Of a stretch of 54,275 nt of DNA, positions 25,869 through 34,589 are shown in pieces. Within the stretch, counting starts at the first letter, position 1, and each line of letters opens with the position of its first letter. This stretch comes from Myxococcales bacterium. Lineage in GTDB: Bacteria > Myxococcota > Myxococcia > Myxococcales > Myxococcaceae. The stretch is taken from NCBI GenBank assembly GCA_030681895.1, contig JAUXRI010000091.1:1-54275 (forward strand), in the 5' to 3' direction. The notes below the pieces were generated by a model, which saw only the letters and a program-made list of their open reading frames with translations, searched no databases and was not told the origin of the DNA. The position numbers and the translations under genes were made by a program.

Positions 25869-28009
25869 CGGGTACCTCCAGGGGGAATCGGGCTCTCGAG
25901 CAGCACCCGCCCATCACGCGCGCGAATCACGAGACGGCCGTTCGACTCGACGTACAGCTGGGCGCCGGGGTTTCCATTCGTCCCGCTGCCGAACACGGGC
26001 ACGTTCGGCCGGGAGTAGACGACCAGGTTGCCATCGCCCTGCATCGCCACGAGGTGCGCGGGTTGACCGGCCGTTCCAGACGACCACAGCGGCGTCGAGC
26101 CCCGGTACAGCACGAGGTTGCCATCGCCCTGGTACACGAAGGTGAAGGTGCCTCCGTGCGCGGAGCGGCTCTCGTTGGGACGCAGCTCGATGCCGCTGGC
26201 GAGCAGCAGCTCCGACGTCACCGCAGGACCACCACCGCCAGCGTTTCCTCCAGCGGCGTTGCCTCCACCAGCGCTCCCGCCCGCGACGCCTCCGCCGGCA
26301 CTGCCTCCGCCAGCCGCTCCACCTGCGGCTGCGCCGCCACCCATCACAGGCGCGTCGACGACGAGCCGCTCGGCGAACGAGGGGTGCACCAACACGTCTT
26401 CCACCGCGCGTGACAGCTCGAGCGGCTTCCCGTCACGCTGGTGGCTCACCGATGCGGCGAGCGTGGTGGCGGGCGCGGCGCTCCCGAGGCCAGTGGCCCA
26501 GGCGACGAGGTGTTTGGTGAAACACGCAGCGACGGCTTCATGCCCGGCCAGCGCGTCGCTCACCTCGAGGCCATCGGCGAAGTCCTTCGGCTCTCCGAGG
26601 AAGGGAACCCCGCGCGCGCTGGCGTCGACGGTCTGCCCACGCTGCACCGTGCGGTAGCGGCCCATGCCGTCGTAGCGACCGAACGCGATGCCGAGCGGCA
26701 TGAACTGCGCGTGACACGAGCTGCACGCCGCGCCCTGCTCCATCATCGCCTCGTACTGCCGGCGCGTCGTGAGCTGCGCGAAGCCCGGAACGTTCGCGGC
26801 CGTGCTCGCGGCGACGGCGGTGTTCAACCCCGACGGCGGCCCGATGGACTCGCACAGCAGCTGCGTCTTGAGCATGTACCCACGCAGCACCGGGCGATCG
26901 CGGTCGCCATCGCCGCTGGCGCCGATAGCCGCGAGGAGTCCTGGCTGGGTGAGCAGCCCGCGACGCTCGGCCGGCGGAAGGTCGACGCGAACCAGCGTGT
27001 CGCCCGTCGCCTGCGCTCCGACGAGTGGCGCGGTGTGCTGGTTCACCATCGCGAAGGGCTCGCTCAGCGTCGCCGACAAGGTGCCTTTGCCATCGAAGAC
27101 CACGGCCGCGACGTACGCGTCGAAGCCATCACGGAGCGCGACGCCCTGCGCCGGACTCGCCAGCTTGGTGAAGTCCTGCGGGCGGCTCACCATGTCGTCG
27201 AGCGCCGTCGCCTTGAGCCACTGACGGAACATCGCGGCGATCCGGACGCGCGCTGCGGGCGTCTGCCACAGGCGTTTGACGTGACCGCGCAGGGTCGCCT
27301 CGTCGAGCGTGCCGCGCTCGGCATCAGCCAGCAGCGCGTCGTCGGGCATCGAGCCGGTCAACGTGTAGCTGATGAAGCTCGCGCGCTCGAACGCGTCGAG
27401 GGTGCGCTTGCCGGGGCCAGAGGGCTGGCCGACCTCGGAGCGGTAGAGGAACTCGGGCGCCAGCAGCATGCGGGCGATGACGAGCTGCAGCCCCTCCACT
27501 CTGCTTCCAGCGAGCGTCGCGGCGGCGGCGAAGTACGCGACGAGTCCATCGACGCGCGCGGCAGGCAACGGCCGGCGGAAGGCTCTGCGGCCGAAGTCGA
27601 TGATGATCGAGCGCACGCAGGCATCGGGCACCTGCGGCGGGGCCAGGCACGGGAACTTCGCCGGCAGCGACGTCGTCACCGCGCGCGCGGCCAACGCTTC
27701 AGCCTCTTCGCTCAGCGTCGCGAACAGCGCCTCCTGCACCTGGCCGTGAGCGCCGGTGTCGAAGCCGCCAGACCAATCGGCGTGCGTCAGCCCCGCCGAG
27801 ACGTCGAGGCCGAGCAGGTCCTTCACGGTGGCGCGGTACTCCCGCCCACTGAGCAACCGCAGCTGCGCGGGCGCCGTCGTAATGGTGGGCGCCGGCGGGC
27901 GGTTCTTCGTGGTGGGGTCGTCGACGGGGGCACCGCGCGGCACACCGACGATGCGACCGTCGCAAGCGAGCAGCGTGAAGCCGAGGAGCAGAAGGAGAGC
28001 GCGAGTCAC
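25865..28009 (-). CDS. DUF1592/DUF1588-type c-heme lipoprotein fused to a B-lectin domain
   Basis: A 714-residue lipoprotein (signal ending TLLAC). Residues ~45-550 carry the chain of domains typical of DUF1587/1595/1592/1588/1585 proteins: RLLSGREYRATVKDLLGLDV, FGRRAFRRPL, MLLAPEFLYR, RRGLLTQPGLLA and ACSSCHAQFMPLGIAFGRYD. The last has a c-type heme motif CSSCH at 429-433. A Gly/Ala/Ser linker (556-595) then joins a bulb-type mannose-binding (B-lectin) domain with FVYQGDGNLVLY and AMQGDGNLVVYS, two clear QxDxNxVxY-like sites and a third degenerate strand. The lectin could anchor the heme protein to a polysaccharide. GTG start; the stop overlaps the DUF1552 start. The fusion is direct observation; binding is inferred. 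Confidence 0.9.
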   Translation of the reverse strand: MTRALLLLLGFTLLACDGRIVGVPRGAPVDDPTTKNRPPAPTITTAPAQLRLLSGREYRATVKDLLGLDVSAGLTHADWSGGFDTGAHGQVQEALFATLSEEAEALAARAVTTSLPAKFPCLAPPQVPDACVRSIIIDFGRRAFRRPLPAARVDGLVAYFAAAATLAGSRVEGLQLVIARMLLAPEFLYRSEVGQPSGPGKRTLDAFERASFISYTLTGSMPDDALLADAERGTLDEATLRGHVKRLWQTPAARVRIAAMFRQWLKATALDDMVSRPQDFTKLASPAQGVALRDGFDAYVAAVVFDGKGTLSATLSEPFAMVNQHTAPLVGAQATGDTLVRVDLPPAERRGLLTQPGLLAAIGASGDGDRDRPVLRGYMLKTQLLCESIGPPSGLNTAVAASTAANVPGFAQLTTRRQYEAMMEQGAACSSCHAQFMPLGIAFGRYDGMGRYRTVQRGQTVDASARGVPFLGEPKDFADGLEVSDALAGHEAVAACFTKHLVAWATGLGSAAPATTLAASVSHQRDGKPLELSRAVEDVLVHPSFAERLVVDAPVMGGGAAAGGAAGGGSAGGGVAGGSAGGGNAAGGNAGGGGPAVTSELLLASGIELRPNESRSAHGGTFTFVYQGDGNLVLYRGSTPLWSSGTAGQPAHLVAMQGDGNLVVYSRPNVPVFGSGTNGNPGAQLYVESNGRLVIRARDGRVLLESPIPPGGTR

Positions 28010-28022
28010 GCCGCCGACGTTT

Positions 28023-28038
28023 CATGGGACATGCCATG
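28023..28038 (-). promoter_or_regulatory. Palindrome upstream of the lectin-fused heme gene
   Basis: CATGG, six bases, CCATG, a perfect 5-base inverted repeat located 14 bases before the GTG start on the minus strand. It could be an operator, but it is short and could arise by chance. Confidence 0.25.
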
Positions 28039-28354
28039 CACCAATCGAGCAAAGGGCGTTGACGTCGAAGCGGCGCTCCACGTCGCATCAATCGGTTCGC
28101 GGGCCCGTGACGAGCTGCGTGGTGTCACCTCGCGTGCTCAGTTCGGGCGGCGCGTCGCCTGTCCGAATCGAGTCTGAAACGCGCGACCTCGGATGTGCTT
28201 CTTCCAGGACTCGATGAGGAAGCGACACGTGCGCCTCGCGAGTCTGAGCCCGATGATTGCCGTGTGGCTTCGCGCAACCGGCACCGATGTCTTCAGCGTC
28301 GCGAGCCGCACGTTCACTGGAACGTCCTCTGTCCGTCAGCCTCGGAAGCAGTGC

Positions 28355-28376
28355 CACCACGAAATCAGTCGTGGTG
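28355..28376 (-). terminator. Hairpin after the DUF1501 operon
   Basis: A perfect 8-base-pair stem (CACCACGA / TCGTGGTG) with a 6-base loop, 125 bases past the DUF1501 stop on the minus strand. No T tract follows, so it may be a weak terminator or an mRNA 3' end stabiliser. Confidence 0.4.
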
Positions 28377-28500
28377 AAGCAGCGTCGCTCACGCCGCCGC
28401 GAGGAGAACGAGCATCGGGACCACGCACGGAACAGTGACTCGAAAGAGCAGCAGCATCGACTTCGCTTCCAGCTTGAGGATGGGCGTCGCCTTCGGCGGT

Positions 28501-29688
28501 TCAGAGCACCAGGCCCGAGTGCGGGTTGTTCCCGAACGGCTGGTTCTGCGCGTTGAGCACCCGCGACAGGTACGACCACATACCCGGCGCCGACGGCACA
28601 CCCGCCGCGAGCTGCACGCGGTCGCTCATCTTCCCGGTGGTGCCGACCTTCACGTACTTCCCGATGACGGTCGCTGACATGGCCGACGCGTGGTCCGAGC
28701 CGGGCAGGCTGCGCGCGAAGTCGCCCATGATGGCCACCACCACGTTGCGGTTCGGCGCGTTCACCATGCGCGAGATGAACGTGCGCAAGCCCGGCAGGAT
28801 TCGCTGCGTCATCATGTTGCGCACGTTGGTGCCGGTGCGGTCGCCGTGAGTGTCCCAGCCGCCGTCCATCGCGACGGCGACGTTGGTGCCCGAGGTGATC
28901 ATCAGCTCGGCGGCGGCCATCTGCGAGGCGAAGTTGTTCACCGAGGTGGCAGTGGCTCCCAGGCCGTAGGCCGTCGCGAGGTCGGCGAAGCTGAACTGCC
29001 TCACGGGCTGCTGGAGCGTCTCGATGGCCGCCTCGTAGCCCTCGCCGAGCTGCTTCGTCATGACGGGGCTCTTGAAGAGGTTCTGCGCGCTCATCGTGTA
29101 CGACGCCGACAGCGCCTTCTCGGCGACGGTGCGGTCCGGCCGCGTCACGTCGGTGGAGCCTCCGAGCGCCTCGATGGTGGTGCGCATGTCGGTGATGACC
29201 TGCATCGACACGCCGCTCTCCATTGGCCGGGGCCCTGGCACGCCACGCGTTCCCAGCTGGGCGCATTTGATGCTCGCCTCGCCACCGAGCTCCGCGGCCA
29301 GCCGCAGGGCGTAGCTGCGTGCGCCGTCGGAGAAGCACGCGTTCTGTGCTGCGCCGTGGTTGCTGATGCCGTGGCGAATGCCGACCGTCGACATGTGCGA
29401 GAGCGCGAACGCGGGCAGTGTGCCGAACGTCGGAGCGTCGACGACCAGGCCATTGCCGAGGTCGCGCTGGTTACCGGCCGTCACGCCGAAGGTGCCCGCG
29501 GTGGCGAAGCTGTTCGCGCTCGAGAACAGCGCGTTGTAGCCGCCCTGCAGGAACACGACGAGCAGCGCGGGCTTCTCACCCGTCTGGGCCCACGCGCGGG
29601 ACGGCCACAGGCCAGCCTTCGCGGCGATGGCGCCACCAGCGACGCCTGCGAGGCTCTGGAACAGCTGACGTCGGGAGAGACGGGACAT
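28501..29688 (-). CDS. DUF1501 protein with Tat-type signal
   Basis: A 395-residue exported protein. The N-terminus reads SRLSRRQLFQSLAGVAGGAI, a Tat signal, and the following KPALLVVFLQGGYNALFSSA and later AVAMDGGWDTH and MGDFARSLPGSDHAS segments match the DUF1501 family. DUF1501 proteins are found with DUF1800 or heme partners in planctomycetes, proteobacteria and myxobacteria; their activity is unsettled, though a sulfatase/phosphatase-like fold has been proposed. The ATG at 29688 has AGGAG about 9 bases upstream. It follows a lipoprotein gene by 23 bases and is third in an operon led by a c-type cytochrome-like gene. Confidence 0.87.
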   Translation of the reverse strand: MSRLSRRQLFQSLAGVAGGAIAAKAGLWPSRAWAQTGEKPALLVVFLQGGYNALFSSANSFATAGTFGVTAGNQRDLGNGLVVDAPTFGTLPAFALSHMSTVGIRHGISNHGAAQNACFSDGARSYALRLAAELGGEASIKCAQLGTRGVPGPRPMESGVSMQVITDMRTTIEALGGSTDVTRPDRTVAEKALSASYTMSAQNLFKSPVMTKQLGEGYEAAIETLQQPVRQFSFADLATAYGLGATATSVNNFASQMAAAELMITSGTNVAVAMDGGWDTHGDRTGTNVRNMMTQRILPGLRTFISRMVNAPNRNVVVAIMGDFARSLPGSDHASAMSATVIGKYVKVGTTGKMSDRVQLAAGVPSAPGMWSYLSRVLNAQNQPFGNNPHSGLVL

Positions 29689-29711
29689 GGTTCGAGGCTC
29701 CTGGCGCGGTT

Positions 29712-30377
29712 TCAGAACGTGAGGAAGTCAGCGGACGACAAGGTGGCAGCGCAGCCGTAGGCCCAGCGGCGGCGCGCGTTGGTCTCGACGGTCGCGTCCC
29801 GCACGGTCACCTGCACGCAGGCGTCGAGCTCGGGCGACAGCGCCTTGCGGCTCCAGAAACGTTCGGCCCAGGCCGCGCACTCGATGCGGGCGGTCGTGTC
29901 GGTCGGCGCGGTGCCGTACTTCGCGGGCTGCGCCGTCAGCGTCAGGCAGCCTTCGAAGGCGATGCGGAACGTCGTGTAGACGGACACTGCGCTCATCGTC
30001 GGCTCGGTGAACCAGCGGGCCGGCGCGATGCCGAAGGTCGACTCGGCCGCGGCGAGCCTGGTCGGCGTGCTGCCGAGGACGCGGGTGAACTCGGTGGACA
30101 AGGCAGAGAAGGGCTTGGGGCGCCGCTGCTCCTCGCCGACGTCACCCGGCACGCGGTCGCCAGCGAGGTTGTCACCACCGAAGCCGAGATATTCGCGGCC
30201 CATGTCGCAGGTGGGCGCCGGCGCGGCCATGCCCACCGACGGCTGCGGCTCGAGGTTCGGGTTGTCACCCTCGATGACGTTGGTGTCGACGACCTTCACC
30301 ACGCCGTCTTTCGGGTTGAAGCCGCCTTCACAGGCGACGAGCGAGAGGGTCGAGGCGAAGAGAATGGCGCGCTTCAC
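29712..30377 (-). CDS. Hypothetical lipoprotein of the DUF1501 operon
   Basis: A 221-residue protein with a lipoprotein signal (MKRAILFASTLSLVACEGG). It has six Cys residues outside the signal, in pairs (FEGCLTLT; IECAAWAER; DACVQVT; YGCAAT), likely disulfides. I do not recognise a family. The GTG start at 30377 overlaps the TGA of the upstream heme gene (GTGA). The DUF1501 gene follows after 23 bases. Its position between a heme protein and a Tat-exported DUF1501 protein suggests that all three act at the cell surface together; that is an inference from the operon only. Confidence 0.72.
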   Translation of the reverse strand: MKRAILFASTLSLVACEGGFNPKDGVVKVVDTNVIEGDNPNLEPQPSVGMAAPAPTCDMGREYLGFGGDNLAGDRVPGDVGEEQRRPKPFSALSTEFTRVLGSTPTRLAAAESTFGIAPARWFTEPTMSAVSVYTTFRIAFEGCLTLTAQPAKYGTAPTDTTARIECAAWAERFWSRKALSPELDACVQVTVRDATVETNARRRWAYGCAATLSSADFLTF

Positions 30378-31312
30378 GGGGTGCTCCCTTCGCGGCAGAA
30401 CGACGCGTCTTTGGTGAGCGTGGCGATGGCCGCCTGCATGGTGCGCTGCGTGCGGAAGGCGTCGACGCAGCGGTCGAAGAGCGGGCCCTCGCAGGCGAGC
30501 TCGTTGCGGCCGTGGACGAAGCCGAAGGCGACGCGGCAGACGTTGAACTCGAAGTCGGGGCTGTTCACGAGCGCGGTGACCAGGGCCTTGTCGTCAGCGA
30601 TGGTCTTCCCGAGCAGCTGTTGCGGACCGGCGGTGGGCGCCTCGAAGCGCATCGCGTCGCCGGTCCCCACCCGCTTCGTCAGCACCGACGCCACCTTGTC
30701 GAGCGCGAACCACGAGTCGTAGTGGCAGCCAGCGCAGGCGGCGTTGCGTCGGCCGGCCGCGCTGACGTCGAGCCCCGGAACGACGACGGCCGCGGTGAGC
30801 GAGATGCCCGTCGTGTTGTTGAGGATGCGGTACGCGGTGCTCAGCTTGACGCCCTGCTCTTCGTTGCCCGCGTAGCGCTTGAGCCAGGCCGGGGAGCGCA
30901 GGTAGCCGAGCCCGTTCGCGTCGGTGACGATGCTGACGTTGTTGTTCACGAGGTCGACGCGGGTCGCGCCGAGGAACATGTCGCTCCACGGCAGCCGGTT
31001 CGTCATCACGTGCTTCGCGAGGTGGTAGGCGGCATCTTCGACCGATGCGGCGCCGGGCTCGTCGTTGAAGCGGGCGTTCACGAAGCGCGAGAAGCGCTCG
31101 ATGAAGGCCGTGCCCTGGAGCAGCGCGTCGACCTGCGCCTGCGGGTTCGGGTTGGCCAGCAACGCGGCGTCGGGGCTGCGGCCGGTGAGCGCGACCGACA
31201 GCTTCACTGCGCACCGCGAAGTCCCGAGCGTCGCCGTGGCGGGCGGCGTCGTGGCCTGCGCGAGGCTGATCAAGGGGACGAGCACGACGAGGGATGCGGC
31301 GAGTCGGTGCAT
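30374..31312 (-). CDS. Exported c-type heme protein, DUF1549-like N-terminus
   Basis: A 312-residue protein with a signal peptide (MHRLAASLVVLVPLISLAQA). The segment VALTGRSPDAALLANPNPQA, then TAFIERFSRFVNARFND resembles the start of DUF1549-type proteins, in which a short LTGRxP motif precedes a helical repeat. A c-type heme motif CAGCH occurs in NAACAGCHYDSWFALDKV, and further Cys residues follow (FNVCRVAFG, LACEG, DRCVD, FCREG). It is much shorter than typical DUF1549/1553 or DUF1800 partners of DUF1501 proteins, so it may be a stripped-down version. First gene of its operon; the stop overlaps the next start. Function inferred only. Confidence 0.75.
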   Translation of the reverse strand: MHRLAASLVVLVPLISLAQATTPPATATLGTSRCAVKLSVALTGRSPDAALLANPNPQAQVDALLQGTAFIERFSRFVNARFNDEPGAASVEDAAYHLAKHVMTNRLPWSDMFLGATRVDLVNNNVSIVTDANGLGYLRSPAWLKRYAGNEEQGVKLSTAYRILNNTTGISLTAAVVVPGLDVSAAGRRNAACAGCHYDSWFALDKVASVLTKRVGTGDAMRFEAPTAGPQQLLGKTIADDKALVTALVNSPDFEFNVCRVAFGFVHGRNELACEGPLFDRCVDAFRTQRTMQAAIATLTKDASFCREGSTP

Positions 31313-31782
31313 GCACGGCTCCGGTGGAGGGCGAACTGACCCAGAGCAACCGTCGTGCCTTCGCGGCCAGAACCCGCTTCCTCTCGAAGAATGGGCAAAT
31401 GCAAAGCCGCGTGACTGAGCACAAGGAGCAAGGGGACTCCGGCGCGCTGTTCCCTCGGCTCTTCAGGCGCACATCAGCGCCAAAATTCTCTGGCAAAGGG
31501 TTCTCACGGATCGCGAAACGAGTGTCCGCCGCGAGAGGACACGTTGGCCGTCGCTGCGGGTGAGCGCCGCGCGACGCTCGGAAGGACGCCAACTGCCGTT
31601 ACTCCGGAGTGGACAAGGCACGCGCGCACCACGGGGCGGGTCTGCGGGCCCCACTTCCTTCGAGGGCGCGCCAGAGAACGTGCGCTTGAGCCGCGAGTCG
31701 AGCTCCTTCCAGCCCGAAGGAGCCCCGGCATCACCAGTGCACAAGAGCCCCTCACCTCTTCACCGTTCTCCCGGAGCCCCTC
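31313..31782. other. 470-base divergent intergenic region
   Basis: It separates the minus-strand heme operon (start 31312) from the plus-strand glycosidase-like gene (start 31783) and must hold both promoters. I see no convincing -35/-10 pair. A stem of GTGTCC and GGACAC at 31522-31542 with a 9-base loop may be a regulatory hairpin or operator. An AT-rich patch (31479-31503) is the least GC-rich part. A GGAG at 31773-31776 is the ribosome site for the downstream ATG. Short frames here look accidental. Confidence 0.55.
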
Positions 31783-33771
31783 ATGAGCGCCCTCTCGAAG
31801 ATCCTCCACCGCGTCGCCACGAAGGTTCGGCAGGAGCCGCCTGCGCCTCCGAAGGCGCCAGCACCCGTCGCAGCCGCGGTCGATGGGTTCGACGCCGCCG
31901 CGCCTCGTCGAACGCTGACCCCGCAGCCCGCGCAGCTCGACGTCGACGCCCTTCGACAAGCGCGTGCTGCCAGCGTCTCGGCCAGCCGCGCGCCAGTGCC
32001 CGATGCCGCCGCGTACCAGCGCTTTCTCGAAGGCGCGGATCAGGTGTACCGCGAAGAGCTGAAGCGCCCGCTCCTCGGAGAGAACGTCGATACCGCCGGC
32101 GTCGCGGCGTACGGCGCGCGCTTCCTCAACGAGGGCTGGAGCGTCGACCAGGTGCGCGCCTCGGTGCGGCAGTCACCCGAATGGCGTGAGCAGAACCCGG
32201 GCGTCGACCCGGGGCCGGACGCGAGGCCCGGGAAGAGCCGAAACGCAGTGACCGACACGCAGCTCGCGCAGGCCACCGAGTCCCTGAAGCAGCTGTACGC
32301 CGAGGAGCTCCGTCGCGGCATCGACCCGTCGGGCCTCGCGCACTCGACCGCGAACCTGCTCACGAACGGCGCTTCGCTCGAGCAGGTGCGAGCGGGGGTT
32401 CGCGCCTCCGACGAGTTCAAGGCGCTCGGCACGCCCTCGACGCCGACGCCCACGCCGACTCCGCCGCCGACGGGCCCCGTCGATCCCACCACGCCCGGAG
32501 TTCCCGTCAGCAAGAGGACCGGCCGGGTGCGACTCGACGGCAACTCGTTCGCCGACGATCAGGGCCGATTCAACGCGCTGGGCACGACGTACATGAGCGC
32601 GTTGTGGCAGTACCAGAACGACCGGCCGCGCCTCGAGCGCACGCTTGCGGAGCTGAAAGCGAACGGCGTCGACTACATCCGCGCGCTCGGCGTCGTCGGT
32701 GACGTGAACAACCCCGACTACTGGGATGGCCGTGAGCTCGACTGGCGCGCGCCCGGATACAAAGAAGCGGTCGCTGGCCTGACCGACCTCGCCTACGACA
32801 AGTTCGGCCTGCGCACCGAGTGGACGCTCATCGGCGACGGGCAGAAGAACATCCCCAACGAGCGCGATCGGTTCGGCCTCGTCGACACCTTCCTCGACGT
32901 GTCGAAGGGCCGCGAAGAGAAGATCATGCACTTCGAGGTGGCGAACGAAGCCTGGCAGAACGGCTTCGCAGGCGACGCCGGCGCGGAACAGCTCAAGCGC
33001 CTGACGAAGTACATGAACGACCGCACCGACGTGTTGGTGGCGTCGAGCGCGCCCGATGGTGGTGAGCAGGCCGATGCCGAGAAGATCTACGGCGGCGGCG
33101 TGGCCGACCTCGCGACCGTCCACTTCGATCGCGACACCTCGAAGACCGAAGGCAACTGGCGGCCGGTGCGGCAGCCGTGGGAGTGGCAGTACGTCGGCGG
33201 ACAGAACGGGATTCCGCGCGTCGCCACCAACAACGAGCCCATCGGGCCAGGTGCGTCGGTCGCATCAGAGAACGACCCGCTCAAGCTGGTGAGCGCGGCC
33301 ATCGTCTCGAACCTGTCGGGCCTGCCGGGGTACGTCTACCACACGAACGCGGGCGTCCGCGGAGACGCCGAGTTCTCCGACATGGCCGGCCTCACCGCGT
33401 TCAAAGCGATGAAGTCGTACGTGCCCGCCGATCTCTCGAGCTGGTCGCGCAAGAACGCGCACTGGAGTGACTCGCCGTTCAAGGTCTACGCACAGGACGA
33501 TCGCGGCGCGTTGAAGGCCGACACGATGTGGCCCGACGTCGCCGGCTCGACGGGCGCAGTGCGGGCGTACGGCGCCGTGAACGGCAACGAGTTCTTCGTC
33601 TACCCGATGGGCATCAAAGGCGGCGTCACCATGGAGCCCCGGCGCAACGTGCAGTTCGACGTCATCAATCCGCTGACCGGCGCGGTGGTGGACACGAAGC
33701 AGGTGCGCGCAGGGGAGCAGTTCCGCCTCGAAGGCGCCGAGGCCTTCGTGCTCAAGGGCCGGTACGTCTGA
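31783..33771 (+). CDS. Glycoside-hydrolase-like protein with DUF4214-like repeats
   Basis: A 662-residue protein. No classical signal; the N-terminus has a Pro/Ala-rich stretch with a DGFDAAAPRR motif that recurs in myxobacterial secreted proteins. Two DUF4214-like repeats follow (YREELKRPLLG and AAYGARFLNEG at ~90-140; YAEELRRGIDPSG and TANLLTNGASLEQVRAG at ~190-225). After a Thr/Pro linker (~235-260) comes a TIM-barrel-like region (DGNSFADDQGRFNALGTTYM, then IRALGVVGD and HFEVANEAWQNGF). The last contains an N-E pair in a context like glycoside hydrolase clan A acid/base motifs. A second candidate Glu is in ATNNEPIGPG. The barrel and catalytic Glu residues are inferred by pattern. Good ribosome site GGAG at 31773-31776. 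Confidence 0.72.
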   Translation: MSALSKILHRVATKVRQEPPAPPKAPAPVAAAVDGFDAAAPRRTLTPQPAQLDVDALRQARAASVSASRAPVPDAAAYQRFLEGADQVYREELKRPLLGENVDTAGVAAYGARFLNEGWSVDQVRASVRQSPEWREQNPGVDPGPDARPGKSRNAVTDTQLAQATESLKQLYAEELRRGIDPSGLAHSTANLLTNGASLEQVRAGVRASDEFKALGTPSTPTPTPTPPPTGPVDPTTPGVPVSKRTGRVRLDGNSFADDQGRFNALGTTYMSALWQYQNDRPRLERTLAELKANGVDYIRALGVVGDVNNPDYWDGRELDWRAPGYKEAVAGLTDLAYDKFGLRTEWTLIGDGQKNIPNERDRFGLVDTFLDVSKGREEKIMHFEVANEAWQNGFAGDAGAEQLKRLTKYMNDRTDVLVASSAPDGGEQADAEKIYGGGVADLATVHFDRDTSKTEGNWRPVRQPWEWQYVGGQNGIPRVATNNEPIGPGASVASENDPLKLVSAAIVSNLSGLPGYVYHTNAGVRGDAEFSDMAGLTAFKAMKSYVPADLSSWSRKNAHWSDSPFKVYAQDDRGALKADTMWPDVAGSTGAVRAYGAVNGNEFFVYPMGIKGGVTMEPRRNVQFDVINPLTGAVVDTKQVRAGEQFRLEGAEAFVLKGRYV

Positions 33772-33830
33772 CCTGGTGAGTGATCGTTTCGGCGCGCTCC
33801 GGCACCCAAGCAGGTGGCCGGAAGGTACCG

Positions 33831-34589
33831 ATGTCTCTGCGTTCACTCGTACTGCTCTTCATCGTCGCGCTGTCAGCCTGTCAGGCCCCGGAGCCCCATG
33901 CCGGGAACGGGGTCGTCAGCGAGCGCAGCTGGCCGCTGTCCCAGGTGAACCGCCTCGTGGTGTCGGGTCCGGTGAGTGTGCAGGTGATGGTGGGCCCGGC
34001 CTTCGAGCCGTCGCTTCGAATCGAAGGTGACGGCAACCTCGTCGACTCCGTGCGCCGCTCGGAGGATGGGAGAACGTTGTCGCTCGATGCGAACGGCCTC
34101 TCTCCGTCCTTGCCGTTGAACGTGACGGTGACGACGACGGCGCTGGTGACGATCTCGGCAGCGAACGGAGCGGTGGTGACGACGAACGTGATGCGCGGTG
34201 GGCGCTTGTCCATCGAAGCGCGCGCGTCGGCTCGGGTGCTGGCGAACGGCGTCGATGGTGACTCGCTGGTGCTGGACGTGAGTCGAGGCGCCTCCATCGA
34301 CGCGGCGGGCGTCGTGCGGCTGGTGGAGGCGACCGCGTCTGACGTCGGCGTGCTGGCGTTGTCGTCACTTCGCGCGCGCGTGGCGCTGGTTTCGGCGACG
34401 GAGCTGTCGACGGTCACGGTGAACGCCAGCGAAGCGCTGCGTGGTTCGGCGACGCGGAGTAGCCACCTCGTGGTGACGGGTGCTCCACTGAAGCGCCTCG
34501 TCACCGTCGATGAGAGCTCAGCCGTTCAGTCACCACCGAAGACCGACGTGAGGGCAGAGTCGCCACGCGCGCGGCCCGAGCCCGGCTGA
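33831..34589 (+). CDS. DUF2807 (head GIN domain) lipoprotein
   Basis: A 252-residue lipoprotein (MSLRSLVLLFIVALSACQ). The rest matches the DUF2807 putative adhesin 'head GIN' fold: LSQVNRLVVSGPVSVQVMVG, then LRIEGDGNLVDSVR, followed by repeated beta-helix-like strands (LVTISAANGAVVTTNV; GVLALSSLRARVAL). Such proteins lie at the cell surface and their role is not established. ATG 33831 was chosen over 33780 because GGAAGG (33820-33825) lies 5 bases upstream and the signal peptide begins there. It ends convergent with the DUF2147 gene; both stop codons lie inside one hairpin. Confidence 0.82.
   Translation: MSLRSLVLLFIVALSACQAPEPHAGNGVVSERSWPLSQVNRLVVSGPVSVQVMVGPAFEPSLRIEGDGNLVDSVRRSEDGRTLSLDANGLSPSLPLNVTVTTTALVTISAANGAVVTTNVMRGGRLSIEARASARVLANGVDGDSLVLDVSRGASIDAAGVVRLVEATASDVGVLALSSLRARVALVSATELSTVTVNASEALRGSATRSSHLVVTGAPLKRLVTVDESSAVQSPPKTDVRAESPRARPEPG

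Larger units (their letters stand above)
28010..28500. other. 491-base gap between two heme/Tat operons
   Basis: This region holds no frame I trust. It should contain the promoter of the DUF1592-lectin/DUF1552 operon (minus strand, right part of the gap), with a small palindrome near its start codon, and the 3' end of the DUF1501 operon, with a hairpin at 28355-28376. A 22-codon hydrophobic frame on the minus strand (28389-28457) and an 81-codon plus-strand frame (28193-28438) look accidental. I see no transposon ends and no clear remnant of a gene. Confidence 0.6.

Noticed and set aside
26441..28177. A 578-codon plus-strand frame opposite the lectin-fused heme gene
   Set aside because: No domain signal, composition typical of antisense frames; the minus strand carries heme and lectin motifs.
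28193..28438. An 81-codon plus-strand frame in the gap between the heme operons
   Set aside because: No ribosome site, no family, and residue use unlike the neighbouring genes.
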